Notes under the pieces: model-generated
What the model saw: the letters and a program-made list of their open reading frames with translations, nothing else
The model's database searches: none
Told to the model about the DNA's origin: nothing
Shown: piece by piece, positions 7,571-16,084 of the stretch
Layout of the letters: every line of letters begins with the position of its first letter
Position numbering within the stretch: the stretch's first letter is position 1
Made by a program: the position numbers and the translations under genes
From: Mycobacterium sp. URHD0025
Lineage (GTDB): Bacteria > Actinomycetota > Actinomycetes > Mycobacteriales > Mycobacteriaceae
Assembly: GCF_000426065.1 (NCBI RefSeq)
Contig: NZ_AUEQ01000022.1
Span: 1-46,299 of the forward strand
Direction of reading: 5' to 3'
Length of the DNA stretch: 46,299 bases

Positions 7571-8188
7571 ATGAACACCCAGCCGACCGACACCCCGCCG
7601 GCTGCCCGCACGCTGAGCTGGCGGGTCGTCGACATCGTCGTCGCCAGCGTCCTCGCGACCGCGGCCGGCCTGGTGTTCGTCGTGTGGAACATCGCGTCCA
7701 ACCCGATCAGCGCGCCGCTGAGTGCGCTGCTTCCCGGGCTGCAGGCACTGCTCGCCGGAGGTTGGCTGTTCGCCGGCGTGCTCACCGCCCTGGTGATCCG
7801 CAAACCCGGCGCCGCACTGTACGGCGAGCTCGTGGCCGCCACGGTGTCGGCGTTGGTGGGCAACCAGTGGGGTGTGCTCACCCTCGAATCCGGGCTGGTG
7901 CAAGGCCTCGGCGCGGAACTGGTCTTCGCGGTGTTCCTGTACCGCCGTTGGGGATTGCCCGTCGCGCTGATCGCCGGCGCCGTCGCCGGATTGGCCCTGG
8001 CCGTCAACGACCTCATCCTGTGGTACCCCGGCTCGGCCAACACGTTCGCGGCGATCTACACGGCCTCGGCGATCGTCTCCGGTGCCCTCGTCGCCGGTCT
8101 GCTGTCCTGGTTCGCGGTCAGGGGTCTGGCGAAGACCGGGGCGCTGAGCCGATTCGCCTCGGGCCGGATCGGCCCCGACGCTCGATGA
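7571..8188 (+). CDS. ECF transporter substrate-binding (S) component, YkoE type
   Basis: A 205-residue integral membrane protein with about five to six hydrophobic segments. The lead-in TLSWRVVDIVVASVLATAAGLVFVVWN and the segments GAALYGELVAATVSALVGNQWG and GLVQGLGAELVFA are typical of YkoE, the S component for thiamine precursors (hydroxymethylpyrimidine) in the energy-coupling-factor family. Substrate assignment rests on family resemblance only. The start at 7571 is supported by AAGGAG four bases upstream. Its stop overlaps the next start (ATGA at 8185-8188). Confidence 0.88.
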   Translation: MNTQPTDTPPAARTLSWRVVDIVVASVLATAAGLVFVVWNIASNPISAPLSALLPGLQALLAGGWLFAGVLTALVIRKPGAALYGELVAATVSALVGNQWGVLTLESGLVQGLGAELVFAVFLYRRWGLPVALIAGAVAGLALAVNDLILWYPGSANTFAAIYTASAIVSGALVAGLLSWFAVRGLAKTGALSRFASGRIGPDAR

Positions 8189-9669
8189 GCCCGGCGCACG
8201 GCATCGGTGCCACCGTCACCGCGCACAACTGGGGTTGGTGCCACGCCGGACGCGCCACCTGGGCTGTGCGTGACCTCGACCTGCGGATCGAACCCGGCGA
8301 ACGGGTACTGCTGCTAGGCCCGTCCGGGGCCGGGAAATCGACTCTGCTGCACGGCATCGCCGGTCTGCTCGGGGGTGCCGAGGAAGGCCGTCAGACCGGC
8401 GCCCTCCTGGTCGACGGCGGCCCTCCGCCTGACCAGCGCCACCGGATCGGCATGGTGCTGCAGGATCCCGACTCCCAGGTGATCCTGTCCCGGGTGGGTG
8501 ACGACGTCGCCTTCGGCATGGAGAACTTCGGCGTGGAACGCGAACAGATCTGGCCCCGCGTGCGAGCCGCGCTCGATGCCGTCGGGCTGAAACTCGGTTT
8601 GTCCCAATCTACTTCGGAGCTTTCCGGCGGCCAGAAGCAGCGGCTCGCACTGGCCGGGGTGATCGCCATGGACCCCGGTCTCATCCTTCTCGACGAACCC
8701 ACGGCCAACCTCGACCCGGCCGGTGTCATCGAAGTGCGCGACGCCGTCGCCGAATCGGCTGCGCGCACCGGCGCGACGCTCATCGTCATCGAGCACCGCA
8801 CCGAGATGTGGCTGCCTGTCATCGACCGCGTCATCGTGCTGGGCGCCGACGGTGAGGTGGTCGCCGACGGAACACCGGAGCAGACCATCCGGCGCCACCA
8901 CGACTACCTGGTCCGATCCGGTGTCTGGGTGCCCGATACCCCGCTGCCCCAGATCGCCCGCCGCAGGTCTGCCGCGGGCGAATCACTGTTGTACGCAGCA
9001 GATCTGGCGCTGGCACATCCCGGAGATCCACCGATGCACGTCGGGTTGAATTTCGAGATCGCACCGGGCCGGACGACGGTGATCACCGGTCCGAACGGGG
9101 CGGGCAAGTCGACGCTGGCACTCACCGTCGGCGGCCTGTTGCCCGTGCCTGCCGGACGCCTCGAAGCGCACCCCGGCTTCGCCCCCTCCCCGACGCGCCG
9201 CACACCCGTCAAGTGGCGGTCGAAAGAGCTGCTCACCCGGATCGGCAGCGTGTTCCAGGACCCCGAACACCAGTTCCTCACCGGCACAGTGCGCGACGAA
9301 CTCTCCCTGGGCCCCAAGGCGATCAAGCTCTCCACCGCCGAAATCGCCGCCCGCACCGACGAACTGCTCGACCGGCTACGCCTGGCACACCTCGCGTCGG
9401 TGAACCCCTACACGCTTTCCGGCGGTGAGAAGCGCCGGCTGTCTGTGGCCACGATGCTGGCCACCGCACCCAGGGTGATCATCCTCGATGAGCCCACCTT
9501 CGGCCAGGACCGCCGCACCTGGGAGGAATTGACCCGGCTGCTGGCCGAGATCGCCGATGCCGGAACGGCAGTCGTCGCGGCCACTCACGATGCGGACTTC
9601 GCCGCCCTGCTCGCCGACGACCGCATCGTGCTACCGGACTGGGAGCCCACCACGGAGACGGCATCGTGA
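8185..9669 (+). CDS. ECF transporter ATPase with two fused ABC domains (YkoD type)
   Basis: A 494-residue cytoplasmic protein with two complete ABC domains in one chain, taking the place of the EcfA and EcfA' pair. Domain 1: Walker A GPSGAGKST near residue 45, Q-loop LQDPDSQ, signature LSGGQKQR near 146, Walker B LILLDEPT. Domain 2: Walker A GPNGAGKST near residue 302, Q-loop FQDPEHQ, signature LSGGEKRR near 411, Walker B VIILDEPT. Both halves look catalytically intact. It powers the S and T subunits encoded on either side, and both gene junctions overlap by 4 bases. Confidence 0.95.
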   Translation: MSPAHGIGATVTAHNWGWCHAGRATWAVRDLDLRIEPGERVLLLGPSGAGKSTLLHGIAGLLGGAEEGRQTGALLVDGGPPPDQRHRIGMVLQDPDSQVILSRVGDDVAFGMENFGVEREQIWPRVRAALDAVGLKLGLSQSTSELSGGQKQRLALAGVIAMDPGLILLDEPTANLDPAGVIEVRDAVAESAARTGATLIVIEHRTEMWLPVIDRVIVLGADGEVVADGTPEQTIRRHHDYLVRSGVWVPDTPLPQIARRRSAAGESLLYAADLALAHPGDPPMHVGLNFEIAPGRTTVITGPNGAGKSTLALTVGGLLPVPAGRLEAHPGFAPSPTRRTPVKWRSKELLTRIGSVFQDPEHQFLTGTVRDELSLGPKAIKLSTAEIAARTDELLDRLRLAHLASVNPYTLSGGEKRRLSVATMLATAPRVIILDEPTFGQDRRTWEELTRLLAEIADAGTAVVAATHDADFAALLADDRIVLPDWEPTTETAS

Positions 9670-10409
9670 TCAATCCGGTCGCGCGATTGCTCACCGCCCT
9701 GATCATCGCGGCCGCCCTGGTGTTGTCGGTCGACTGGGTTTCGGCGCTGACCGCGCTGGCCGGTGAGTTCGTCTTGTTCGCAGTGGTCGGGGTGCGGCTG
9801 CGGGCGGCCCTGACCCGCGGCGCCCTGGTCGCCGTCGCGGCCGCACTGACCGCCGTCACCATCCTGCTCTACGGGCAGACGAGCGGAACCGTGTATTGGC
9901 ATTTCTTCCTCGTCACCATCAGTGACGGGTCCATCGCCCTCGCGCTGGCCACCTTTCTCCGTGTGCTGGCCATCGCACTGCCCTCGGTCATCCTGTTCGT
10001 CGACGTCGAATCGACCGAATTGGCAGACGGTTTGGGACAGGTGCTCCGGCTGCCGGCCCGGTTCGTGCTCGGCGCGCTGGCCGCCCTGCGTATGGTCGGG
10101 CTGCTGGGACAGGATTGGCAGTATCTCGGTTACGCCCGCCGCGCCCGCGGTGTGGCCGACCACGCCAGGATCCGGCGGGTCACCGGGCAGGCGTTCGCAC
10201 TGCTGGTGTTCGCCGTGCGCCGCGGGTCCAAGCTCGCCACCGCGATGGAAGCCCGCGGGTTCGGCGCCTATCCGCACCGGACCTGGGCCCGTCCCTCACC
10301 ATTCGGCGCACGCGAATTCGCCCTTATCGCCGCGGGATTCGTCATCGCGGCAGCAGCGATCGCAGTGTCGGTCGCCTCGGGAACGTGGAACTTCATTGGC
10401 ACTCGATGA
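9666..10409 (+). CDS. ECF transporter transmembrane (T) component, YkoC type
   Basis: A 247-residue membrane protein with about five to six transmembrane segments, of the EcfT/CbiQ family. The two cytoplasmic coupling helices carry the diagnostic Ala-Arg-Gly motifs ARRARG near residue 160 and AMEARGFG near residue 195, which contact the ATPase. Translation starts at GTG 9666, overlapping the stop of the ATPase gene (GTGA). Together with the two genes before it, it makes a complete ECF importer. Confidence 0.92.
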   Translation: MINPVARLLTALIIAAALVLSVDWVSALTALAGEFVLFAVVGVRLRAALTRGALVAVAAALTAVTILLYGQTSGTVYWHFFLVTISDGSIALALATFLRVLAIALPSVILFVDVESTELADGLGQVLRLPARFVLGALAALRMVGLLGQDWQYLGYARRARGVADHARIRRVTGQAFALLVFAVRRGSKLATAMEARGFGAYPHRTWARPSPFGAREFALIAAGFVIAAAAIAVSVASGTWNFIGTR

Positions 10410-10947
10410 CATCCTGCGCCGCCTCGGCGCGGCAGCGCGGACGGTGCTGATCGACGGCCGTTCCGGATCGGGCAAGTCGACGTTGGCGATAGAGCTGCAC
10501 CAACTGTGGACGGACAGTGTCGTCGTCCGGCTCGACGACATCTACCCGGGCTGGGACGGACTGCTCTGGGCCGCGGAACATCTGCGGCGGTCGCTGCTCG
10601 AACCGCGGGCCGATGGGCACAACGGCCATTGGCGGGAATGGGATTGGGCCACCGCCGCGCCCAGCGGGCGGCACACGGTCGAACCGGGCCAACGCCTGAT
10701 CGTCGAGGGCATCGGTGCGCTCACCCCGGCCGGCCGGGCGCTCGCGGATCTGGGCATCTGGGTCGAGGCCGACGATGCCGAGCGCAAGCGCCGGGCGCTG
10801 GAGCGCGACGGGGACACCTACCGACCGCACTGGGACCGGTGGGCCGCTCAGGAGGACGAGTTCATCGCCCGGTTCCAGCCGAGAGCATGCGCCGACCTGA
10901 TCGCGGTGCCCACCGCAGACGGGTTCGAATTCTCCGAGTCCGGCTAG
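10396..10947 (+). CDS. P-loop nucleoside/uridine kinase-like ATP-binding protein
   Basis: A small kinase-like protein of about 183 residues. Walker A is VLIDGRSGSGKST near residues 17-29, followed by VVRLDDIYPGWDG, which resembles the DDFY motif of uridine and pantothenate kinases, then LIVEGIGAL and a lid segment RDGDTYRPHWDRWAAQEDEF. The likely start is TTG 10396, overlapping the T-component gene by 14 bases and keeping the ALDDILRRLG lead-in; GTG 10443 would lose that helix. Its position as last gene of the ECF operon suggests it phosphorylates an imported compound, but no substrate is evident. Its stop shares the CTAG at 10944-10947 with the opposing fprB stop. Confidence 0.82.
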   Translation: MALDDILRRLGAAARTVLIDGRSGSGKSTLAIELHQLWTDSVVVRLDDIYPGWDGLLWAAEHLRRSLLEPRADGHNGHWREWDWATAAPSGRHTVEPGQRLIVEGIGALTPAGRALADLGIWVEADDAERKRRALERDGDTYRPHWDRWAAQEDEFIARFQPRACADLIAVPTADGFEFSESG

Positions 10948-12599
10948 CGCAGGGCCGACAAAACCTTTTGCCGCACAGACGGTTTCGGTGCTGTTGCGGC
11001 GACCGCGACCATATCGCCGACCGAGGTGAACTTGACGCGCGGCCGGTCCTCGCCACCGCGGGCGATCTCGGCGGCGTCGATGGCCTGCCAGCCCGCGGCG
11101 TCGACCATGGCGGGCTGGCGCGTGCGCACCAGCTTCTCCAGGGCGGCGGGCTTGTGCACCGGATCGGTCAGCACGCCCGCGTTGTAGTCATCGACCAGCT
11201 GACGCACCGTCTGCGCCGCGCATGACTTGTTGGTGCCGATGAATCCGGTGGGCCCGCGCTTGATCCAGCCGGCCACGTAGGCACCGGACGTGCCGCGGAC
11301 CCGCCCGCCGTCGTTGGGCACGACAGCCGCGTCGTCATCGAACGGAAGATCGGCAATCGCCTTGCCGCGGTAGCCGATCGAGGTCAGCACAAGCCCGGCG
11401 TCGAGCGTGCGTACGTCATCGGTCCCGGTCACGCCGAACTCGATGCCGCTGACGCGATCCTCGCCGAGCACCCGCCGAGGGGTCAGCCGGTAGGCCAACC
11501 GGATCCGCGGCCGGGTGGCCGGAGCCGACGAATTGCCGAGCTTGGCCAGGATCTCAAGCTTGTTGCGCGTCAACGGATCCGTCTCACGGGCCAGGTCCGC
11601 GGCCACCAGTTGATGGTCGGCCTCATCGAGTACAACGTCACAGGTGGCGGTCAGACCGATCAGCTCGGGAAGCGTGAAGGCCGATTCGGCGGGGCCACGG
11701 CGGGCCGCGATCACCACCTCGGAGACCTTCGAGGAACGCAGCGCCGCGAGCGCGTGGTCGGAGATGTCGGTACGGGCCAACACGTCCGGATCGGTGGTGA
11801 GGATCCGGGCCACGTCGAATGCGACATTGCCGTTGCCCACGATCACCGCCCGCTCGTGGCTCAGGTCCACGGGCAGGTCGGTGAAGTCCGGATGCCCGTT
11901 GATCCAGGCGACCATCTCGGTGGCGGTGCCGGTGCCGGGCAGACCCATGCCGTCGATCTCGAGACGACGGTCGTTGGGCGCGCCCACGGCGTACAACACG
12001 GCGTGATGGTGCTCCAGCAGGTCGGCATGCGAGAGGTGCTTGCCCACCTCGACGTTCAGGAAGAATTTGAACCCCGACTGCTTCCCGATGACATCGAACA
12101 GCCGGGTCACCCGTTTGGTGCTCTGATGGTCGGGCGCGACACCGGCACGAACCAGCCCGTAGGGCGTCGGCAGCTTCTCGAAGACGTTGACCCGCACGCC
12201 CCGTTGGGTCAGCAGCTCGTCGGCCGCGTACATGGCGGCCGGACCGGAGCCCACTATCGCCACCGTCAGGTGTCGGTCCCGAGGTTCGATCCGCGGCGCC
12301 GGGATCACCGGCGCCAACTTCGACGTCGGCGGCAGCTTGCCTTCCCGCTTGGGGTAGAACGCGGCGTTGAGCTCGATGAACGGCAGCTGTTTGTCGGTCA
12401 GCTTGGTATCGGCCGCGATCGCACCCACCGGGCAGGCGCTCACGCACGCGCCGCAGTCCACACACGCGTCGGGATCGATGTAGAGCATCTCGGCCGTCGC
12501 GAAGCCCGGCTCATCCGGTGACGGATGGATGCAGTTCACCGGGCACGCGTAGACACAGGACCCGTCGCTACAACACGACTGGGTGATCACATGGGGCAT
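10944..12599 (-). CDS. fprB: ferredoxin/ferredoxin-NADP reductase FprB
   Basis: A 551-residue fusion of a 7Fe/8Fe-type ferredoxin and an adrenodoxin-reductase-like flavoenzyme, as in mycobacterial FprB. The first about 70 residues hold the cluster cysteines (CSDGSCVYACPVNCIHP and CVDCGACVSACPVGAI). The reductase part has the FAD motif VAIVGSGPAAMYAA near residue 113, the NADP-binding VIVGNGNVAFDVARIL near residue 245, and the conserved GWIKRGPTGFIGTNK near residue 440. It transfers electrons between NADPH and its own or external ferredoxins. It is convergent with the kinase gene and 36 bases downstream of the AurF-like oxygenase gene on the same strand. Confidence 0.95.
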   Translation of the reverse strand: MPHVITQSCCSDGSCVYACPVNCIHPSPDEPGFATAEMLYIDPDACVDCGACVSACPVGAIAADTKLTDKQLPFIELNAAFYPKREGKLPPTSKLAPVIPAPRIEPRDRHLTVAIVGSGPAAMYAADELLTQRGVRVNVFEKLPTPYGLVRAGVAPDHQSTKRVTRLFDVIGKQSGFKFFLNVEVGKHLSHADLLEHHHAVLYAVGAPNDRRLEIDGMGLPGTGTATEMVAWINGHPDFTDLPVDLSHERAVIVGNGNVAFDVARILTTDPDVLARTDISDHALAALRSSKVSEVVIAARRGPAESAFTLPELIGLTATCDVVLDEADHQLVAADLARETDPLTRNKLEILAKLGNSSAPATRPRIRLAYRLTPRRVLGEDRVSGIEFGVTGTDDVRTLDAGLVLTSIGYRGKAIADLPFDDDAAVVPNDGGRVRGTSGAYVAGWIKRGPTGFIGTNKSCAAQTVRQLVDDYNAGVLTDPVHKPAALEKLVRTRQPAMVDAAGWQAIDAAEIARGGEDRPRVKFTSVGDMVAVAATAPKPSVRQKVLSALR

Positions 12600-12635
12600 C
12601 TAAACCTCTACAGACCTTGCGCTTCCGGGCGAGCT

Positions 12636-13652
12636 TCAGGCGACCGAGACCAGGTGCTCGCGCTGCGGTTCGCTACGGTAGCGGCTCGGCGGCCCGTCGA
12701 TCTTGCAGATCCGCCAGATCAGCTTGGCGATCGGGTTCATCAGGCCGGTGTCCTGGCACAACATCCGGACATCGCCGAACATGTCCCGCAGCATCTTGCG
12801 CGACTCGGGCGATCTGAAGAACAACTCCTTGCGGACCGAGCGCGGAATGTCGAATTCCTTCCAGAACGCGCGCGGCGGCACGATGATCGCCGAGCACAGG
12901 ATGCGCATGGTCAGCGGCACGAACAGCGACAGGATCCAGCGCTGGCGGCGGCGCAGGTTCGGTACCCGCTTGTGCAGGTACTGGTGTGCGAACGAGATGT
13001 GGCGGGCCTCCTCGGCGACGTGAATCGCCATGACCCGTTCCATGATCGGGTGCAGGGCCTTGCCCTCGCGCAGCACGTTCTTCTGCGTGTGGTCGATGGG
13101 CTCCTCGCCGGCGAGGACGCCGAAGAAGAACGGGATCGGCAGCGGGCCGGCGGCCAGCGGGATCAGCGGCTGAAGCCACTTGAGCAGGCGCGGCATACCC
13201 GGCACGTCCATGCCGATGCGGTTCACCATCTCCTGGAACATCAGCGTGTGGTTGCACTCTTCAACCGACTCGTGCAGGCAGTACCGATACTCCGGCGAGC
13301 CGTTGGGCACCCAGAACGAGTACTCCATCAGGCCGCGGATCAGGATGTTCTCGAAGTGCAGGCCGACCTTGGCGACGTTGGCCTGGCGCCACATGCCGAT
13401 CTCGATCTGCCGCTCGACCGGCTGGGCCTGGTACCACGGGTGACCGCCCATGGGGTCGGTCTCCGGCAGGATCCACCGCGGATCGTTCGGGATCACGGCA
13501 AACTCCGGCGAATCCCAGTCGATGTCCTTGTAGGGGTTGAAATTGCGCCGCACCGACCCCTCGGACAGTGTGGCGAGCATGTCGACGTACTGGGTGTCGT
13601 CGCTGACGTCCATGTTCTTGCGCCAGCGCCTGACCATCTTGGTCCGAGCCAT
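12636..13652 (-). CDS. AurF-like diiron oxygenase
   Basis: A 338-residue protein of the AurF/p-aminobenzoate N-oxygenase-like diiron family, matching the M. tuberculosis gene beside fprB (Rv0885). Candidate iron ligands sit in HESVEECNH (about residues 127-135) and HVAEEARHISF (about 211-221), with an earlier HFEN near residue 99. Its neighbour fprB, a ferredoxin fused to its reductase, is a plausible electron donor. The start ATG 13652 gives MARTKMVRRWRKNMDVSDDT; longer in-frame extensions run through the upstream intergenic region and look non-coding. Substrate unknown. Confidence 0.9.
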   Translation of the reverse strand: MARTKMVRRWRKNMDVSDDTQYVDMLATLSEGSVRRNFNPYKDIDWDSPEFAVIPNDPRWILPETDPMGGHPWYQAQPVERQIEIGMWRQANVAKVGLHFENILIRGLMEYSFWVPNGSPEYRYCLHESVEECNHTLMFQEMVNRIGMDVPGMPRLLKWLQPLIPLAAGPLPIPFFFGVLAGEEPIDHTQKNVLREGKALHPIMERVMAIHVAEEARHISFAHQYLHKRVPNLRRRQRWILSLFVPLTMRILCSAIIVPPRAFWKEFDIPRSVRKELFFRSPESRKMLRDMFGDVRMLCQDTGLMNPIAKLIWRICKIDGPPSRYRSEPQREHLVSVA

Positions 13653-13700
13653 GTTGCAGAACCTCTCTATACTCGTCGGCGGTTTACATCTACCCACTTG

Positions 13701-13717
13701 TTGTACAAACGGTACCG
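13701..13717. promoter_or_regulatory. paired 8-bp palindromes upstream of the AurF-like gene
   Basis: TTGTACAA (13701-13708) and CGGTACCG (13710-13717) are two perfect 8-base palindromes one base apart, both centred on GTAC and 9 bases centre to centre. They lie about 50-65 bases before the AurF-like gene's start, in the 258-base gap between it and divergent serC. An operator is plausible; no regulator is identified. Confidence 0.3.
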
Positions 13718-13910
13718 CAGGTATCGAGTAAAAGTCCATGCCTGATTTCACCGGCTTACCGGTGGGTCTCCATCCCTGGCCACTGCCGCGACAAAACGCC
13801 AGATAGACGCGCCGGCGGCAGCACCGAAAGTGGTCGGCGCCACATTCGGGCCGGTCCGCGTGGGCAGGGCCCACGCTCGGCCCGTCCGCAGCCGCCTTTA
13901 GGCTGGTCCC

Positions 13911-15017
13911 ATGGCTGAACTGATCATCCCCGCCGACCTCAAGCCCCGCGACGGGCGTTTCGGATGTGGCCCCTCGAAGGTCCGTCCCGAACAACTCACC
14001 GCGCTGGCCGCTGCCGGGGATCTGTTCGGCACGTCTCATCGGCAGGCGCCGATCAAGAATCTGGTGGGCCGCGTCCGCGACGGGCTGCGGCAGCTGTTCT
14101 CGGTGCCCGACGGCTACGAGGTCATCCTCGGCAACGGCGGTTCGACCGCATTCTGGGACGCCGCGGCCTTCGGCCTGATCGACGAGCGCTCGCTGCACCT
14201 GACCTACGGCGAGTTCAGCTCCAAGTTCGCCTCCTGCGTGGCCAAGAACCCGTTCATCGGCGACCCGATCATCGTCAAGACCGACCCGGGCACCGCGCCG
14301 CAGCCTCAGTCCGACCCCTCGGTGGACGCCGTCGCCTGGGCGCACAACGAGACCTCGACCGGCGTCTCGGTGCCGGTACAGCGTCCCGCCGGTGACGCGC
14401 TGGTTCTGATCGACGCCACCTCGGCCGCCGGTGGCCTGCCCGTCGACATCGCCGACACCGACGCGTATTACTTTGCGCCGCAGAAGAACTTCGCCGGCGA
14501 CGGCGGCCTGTGGCTGGCCATCGTCAGCCCGGCGGCACTGGCCCGCATCGAGGCGATCGCCGCGTCCGGCCGCTGGGTTCCCGACTTCCTGTCGCTGCCC
14601 ATCGCCGTGGAGAACAGCCTCAAGAACCAGACCTACAACACCCCCGCCATCGCCACGCTGATCCTGCTGGCCGAGCAGATCGACTGGCTCAACGGCAACG
14701 GCGGCCTCGACTGGGCGGTGAAGCGCACTGCGGATTCTTCGCAGCGGCTGTACTCATGGGCCGAGGCGTCCAGCTTCGCCACCCCGTTCGTCACCGATCC
14801 GGCACTGCGTTCCCAGGTGGTCGGCACCATCGACTTCAGCGATTCGGTGGACGCCGCCGCGGTCGCCAAGACGCTGCGAGCCAACGGGATCGTGGACACC
14901 GAGCCGTACCGCAAGCTGGGACGTAACCAGTTGCGGATCGGCATGTTCCCGGCCGTGGAGCCCGATGACGTGAGCGCCCTGACCAGCTGCGTCGACTGGG
15001 TCGTCGAACAACTCTGA
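13911..15017 (+). CDS. serC: phosphoserine aminotransferase
   Basis: PLP-dependent enzyme that transaminates 3-phosphohydroxypyruvate with glutamate to give O-phosphoserine, the second step of serine synthesis. The 368-residue protein is of the actinobacterial SerC type. The PLP lysine is Lys about 192 in YYFAPQKNFAGDGG; GNGGSTAFWD near residue 74 binds the cofactor phosphate, and AWAHNETSTGV near 143 and LIDATSAAGG near 166 hold further PLP contacts. Start ATG 13911 gives MAELIIPADLKPRDGRFGCGPS, the normal N-terminus. Confidence 0.96.
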   Translation: MAELIIPADLKPRDGRFGCGPSKVRPEQLTALAAAGDLFGTSHRQAPIKNLVGRVRDGLRQLFSVPDGYEVILGNGGSTAFWDAAAFGLIDERSLHLTYGEFSSKFASCVAKNPFIGDPIIVKTDPGTAPQPQSDPSVDAVAWAHNETSTGVSVPVQRPAGDALVLIDATSAAGGLPVDIADTDAYYFAPQKNFAGDGGLWLAIVSPAALARIEAIAASGRWVPDFLSLPIAVENSLKNQTYNTPAIATLILLAEQIDWLNGNGGLDWAVKRTADSSQRLYSWAEASSFATPFVTDPALRSQVVGTIDFSDSVDAAAVAKTLRANGIVDTEPYRKLGRNQLRIGMFPAVEPDDVSALTSCVDWVVEQL

Positions 15018-15067
15018 GGGAAACTCTGAGCAAACCCTCGATCTCGCCCGTACCCGCCAGCGTGTCA

Positions 15068-15081
15068 GCCCGGTAACGGGC
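15068..15081. terminator. small hairpin between serC and sepH
   Basis: GCCCG and CGGGC form a perfect 5-base stem around a GTAA loop, 50 bases after the serC stop. There is no T run after it. It may end serC transcription or sit in the sepH leader. Confidence 0.3.
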
Positions 15082-15120
15082 CCATAACGCAGTAGCCTTC
15101 GCAAAGGAGGTCAGGTCGGT

Positions 15121-15930
15121 ATGCGAGAACTCAGAGTCGTTGGATTGAACGTTGACGGCAGACGCATCATCTGTGAATCCGACGACTCCGAGAAAGACAT
15201 GTTCAGCTTGCGTGTCGATGACCGGCTCCGCGCTGCGATGCGCGGCGACAAGGTCGCCTCGAATCAGACCGACATCGATATAGAGGTGCAGAACGTGCTG
15301 CGACCCAAGGAGATTCAGGCGAAGATTCGCGCCGGCGCGTCGGTCGAGCAGTTGGCCGCGTCCGCCGGGGTGCCGGTCGAGCGGGTCGAACGGTTCGCGC
15401 ATCCGGTGTTGCTGGAACGCGCCCGCGCCGCCGAGTTGGCCACCGCGGCGCATCCGGTCATGGCCGACGGACCCGCCGTGCTGACGCTGCTGGAAATCGT
15501 CACGACAGCCCTGGTGGGGCGCGGGCTCGATCCCGACTCGATCGCCTGGGACGCCTGGCGCAACGAGGACAGCCGCTGGACCGTGCAGCTGGCCTGGAAG
15601 GCCGGCCGGTCGGACAACGTCGCACATTTCCGGTACACCCCCGGAGCCCATGGCGGCACCGTCTCCGCATCGGACGATGCGGCCCGCCAGCTGATCAACC
15701 CCGATTTCGGCCGACCGCTGCGCCCGGTCGCCGCGGTGCCGCACCTTTTCGACAACCACGAGACCCATGAGGTTCAGGAGACACCGGCCGCGGCGCCCGA
15801 GCAGATCAACCGGCCGGCCGAACCCGCGCCCGCTCCCCCGGCAGCCAAGCGCGGCCGCAAAGCGCGTCCCGCGGTTCCGGCCTGGGAGGACGTGTTGCTG
15901 GGCGTGCGCTCGTCGGGAACCCAACCCTGA
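15121..15930 (+). CDS. sepH: septation protein SepH
   Basis: A 269-residue member of the DUF3071 family, known in Streptomyces and mycobacteria as SepH, an FtsZ-binding cell-division protein. The conserved N-terminal domain covers about residues 1-170 (MRELRVVGLNVDGRRIICE, then FSLRVDDRLRAA) and includes a helix-turn-helix (SVEQLAASAGVPVERVERFAHPV, residues about 69-92). The C-terminal third is proline/alanine-rich and ends with a short conserved WEDVLLGVRSSG. An exceptionally good ribosome-binding site, AAAGGAGGT, lies 9 bases before ATG 15121. Confidence 0.93.
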   Translation: MRELRVVGLNVDGRRIICESDDSEKDMFSLRVDDRLRAAMRGDKVASNQTDIDIEVQNVLRPKEIQAKIRAGASVEQLAASAGVPVERVERFAHPVLLERARAAELATAAHPVMADGPAVLTLLEIVTTALVGRGLDPDSIAWDAWRNEDSRWTVQLAWKAGRSDNVAHFRYTPGAHGGTVSASDDAARQLINPDFGRPLRPVAAVPHLFDNHETHEVQETPAAAPEQINRPAEPAPAPPAAKRGRKARPAVPAWEDVLLGVRSSGTQP

Positions 15931-15947
15931 TCGCTTGATCGCTTGAC

Positions 15948-15980
15948 GCCGAGGATCTCAGTCAACCTGCGATCCTCGGC
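15948..15980. terminator. rho-independent-like terminator after sepH
   Basis: GCCGAGGATC (15948-15957) and GATCCTCGGC (15971-15980) form a perfect 10-base stem with a 13-base loop, 18 bases after the sepH stop. The tail TTGGTGCATTT is only mildly T-rich, as is common in mycobacteria. Confidence 0.72.
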
Positions 15981-16037
15981 TTGGTGCATTTCTCAGCCCC
16001 CGTGTGGCGCAAACGACACACGCGGCTGCCCGCAGAT

Positions 16038-16062
16038 TAGTTATAGTGTCTAATAACTAGAC
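16038..16062. promoter_or_regulatory. AT-rich palindromic operator/promoter before the methyltransferase gene
   Basis: TAGTTAT (16038-16044) and ATAACTA (16053-16059) form a 7-base inverted repeat with an 8-base spacer. A second, overlapping one is GTCTA-ATAAC-TAGAC (16048-16062). The patch is strikingly AT-rich for this genome and ends about 23 bases before the methyltransferase start, where a promoter and a dimeric repressor site would be expected. Confidence 0.42.
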
Positions 16063-16084
16063 TTGCTATACATCTGGAGGAGCC

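Noticed and set aside
15919..15946. Tandem GATCGCTT repeats after sepH
   Set aside because: Only two short copies are present, next to a good terminator stem; too little to call a repeat element.
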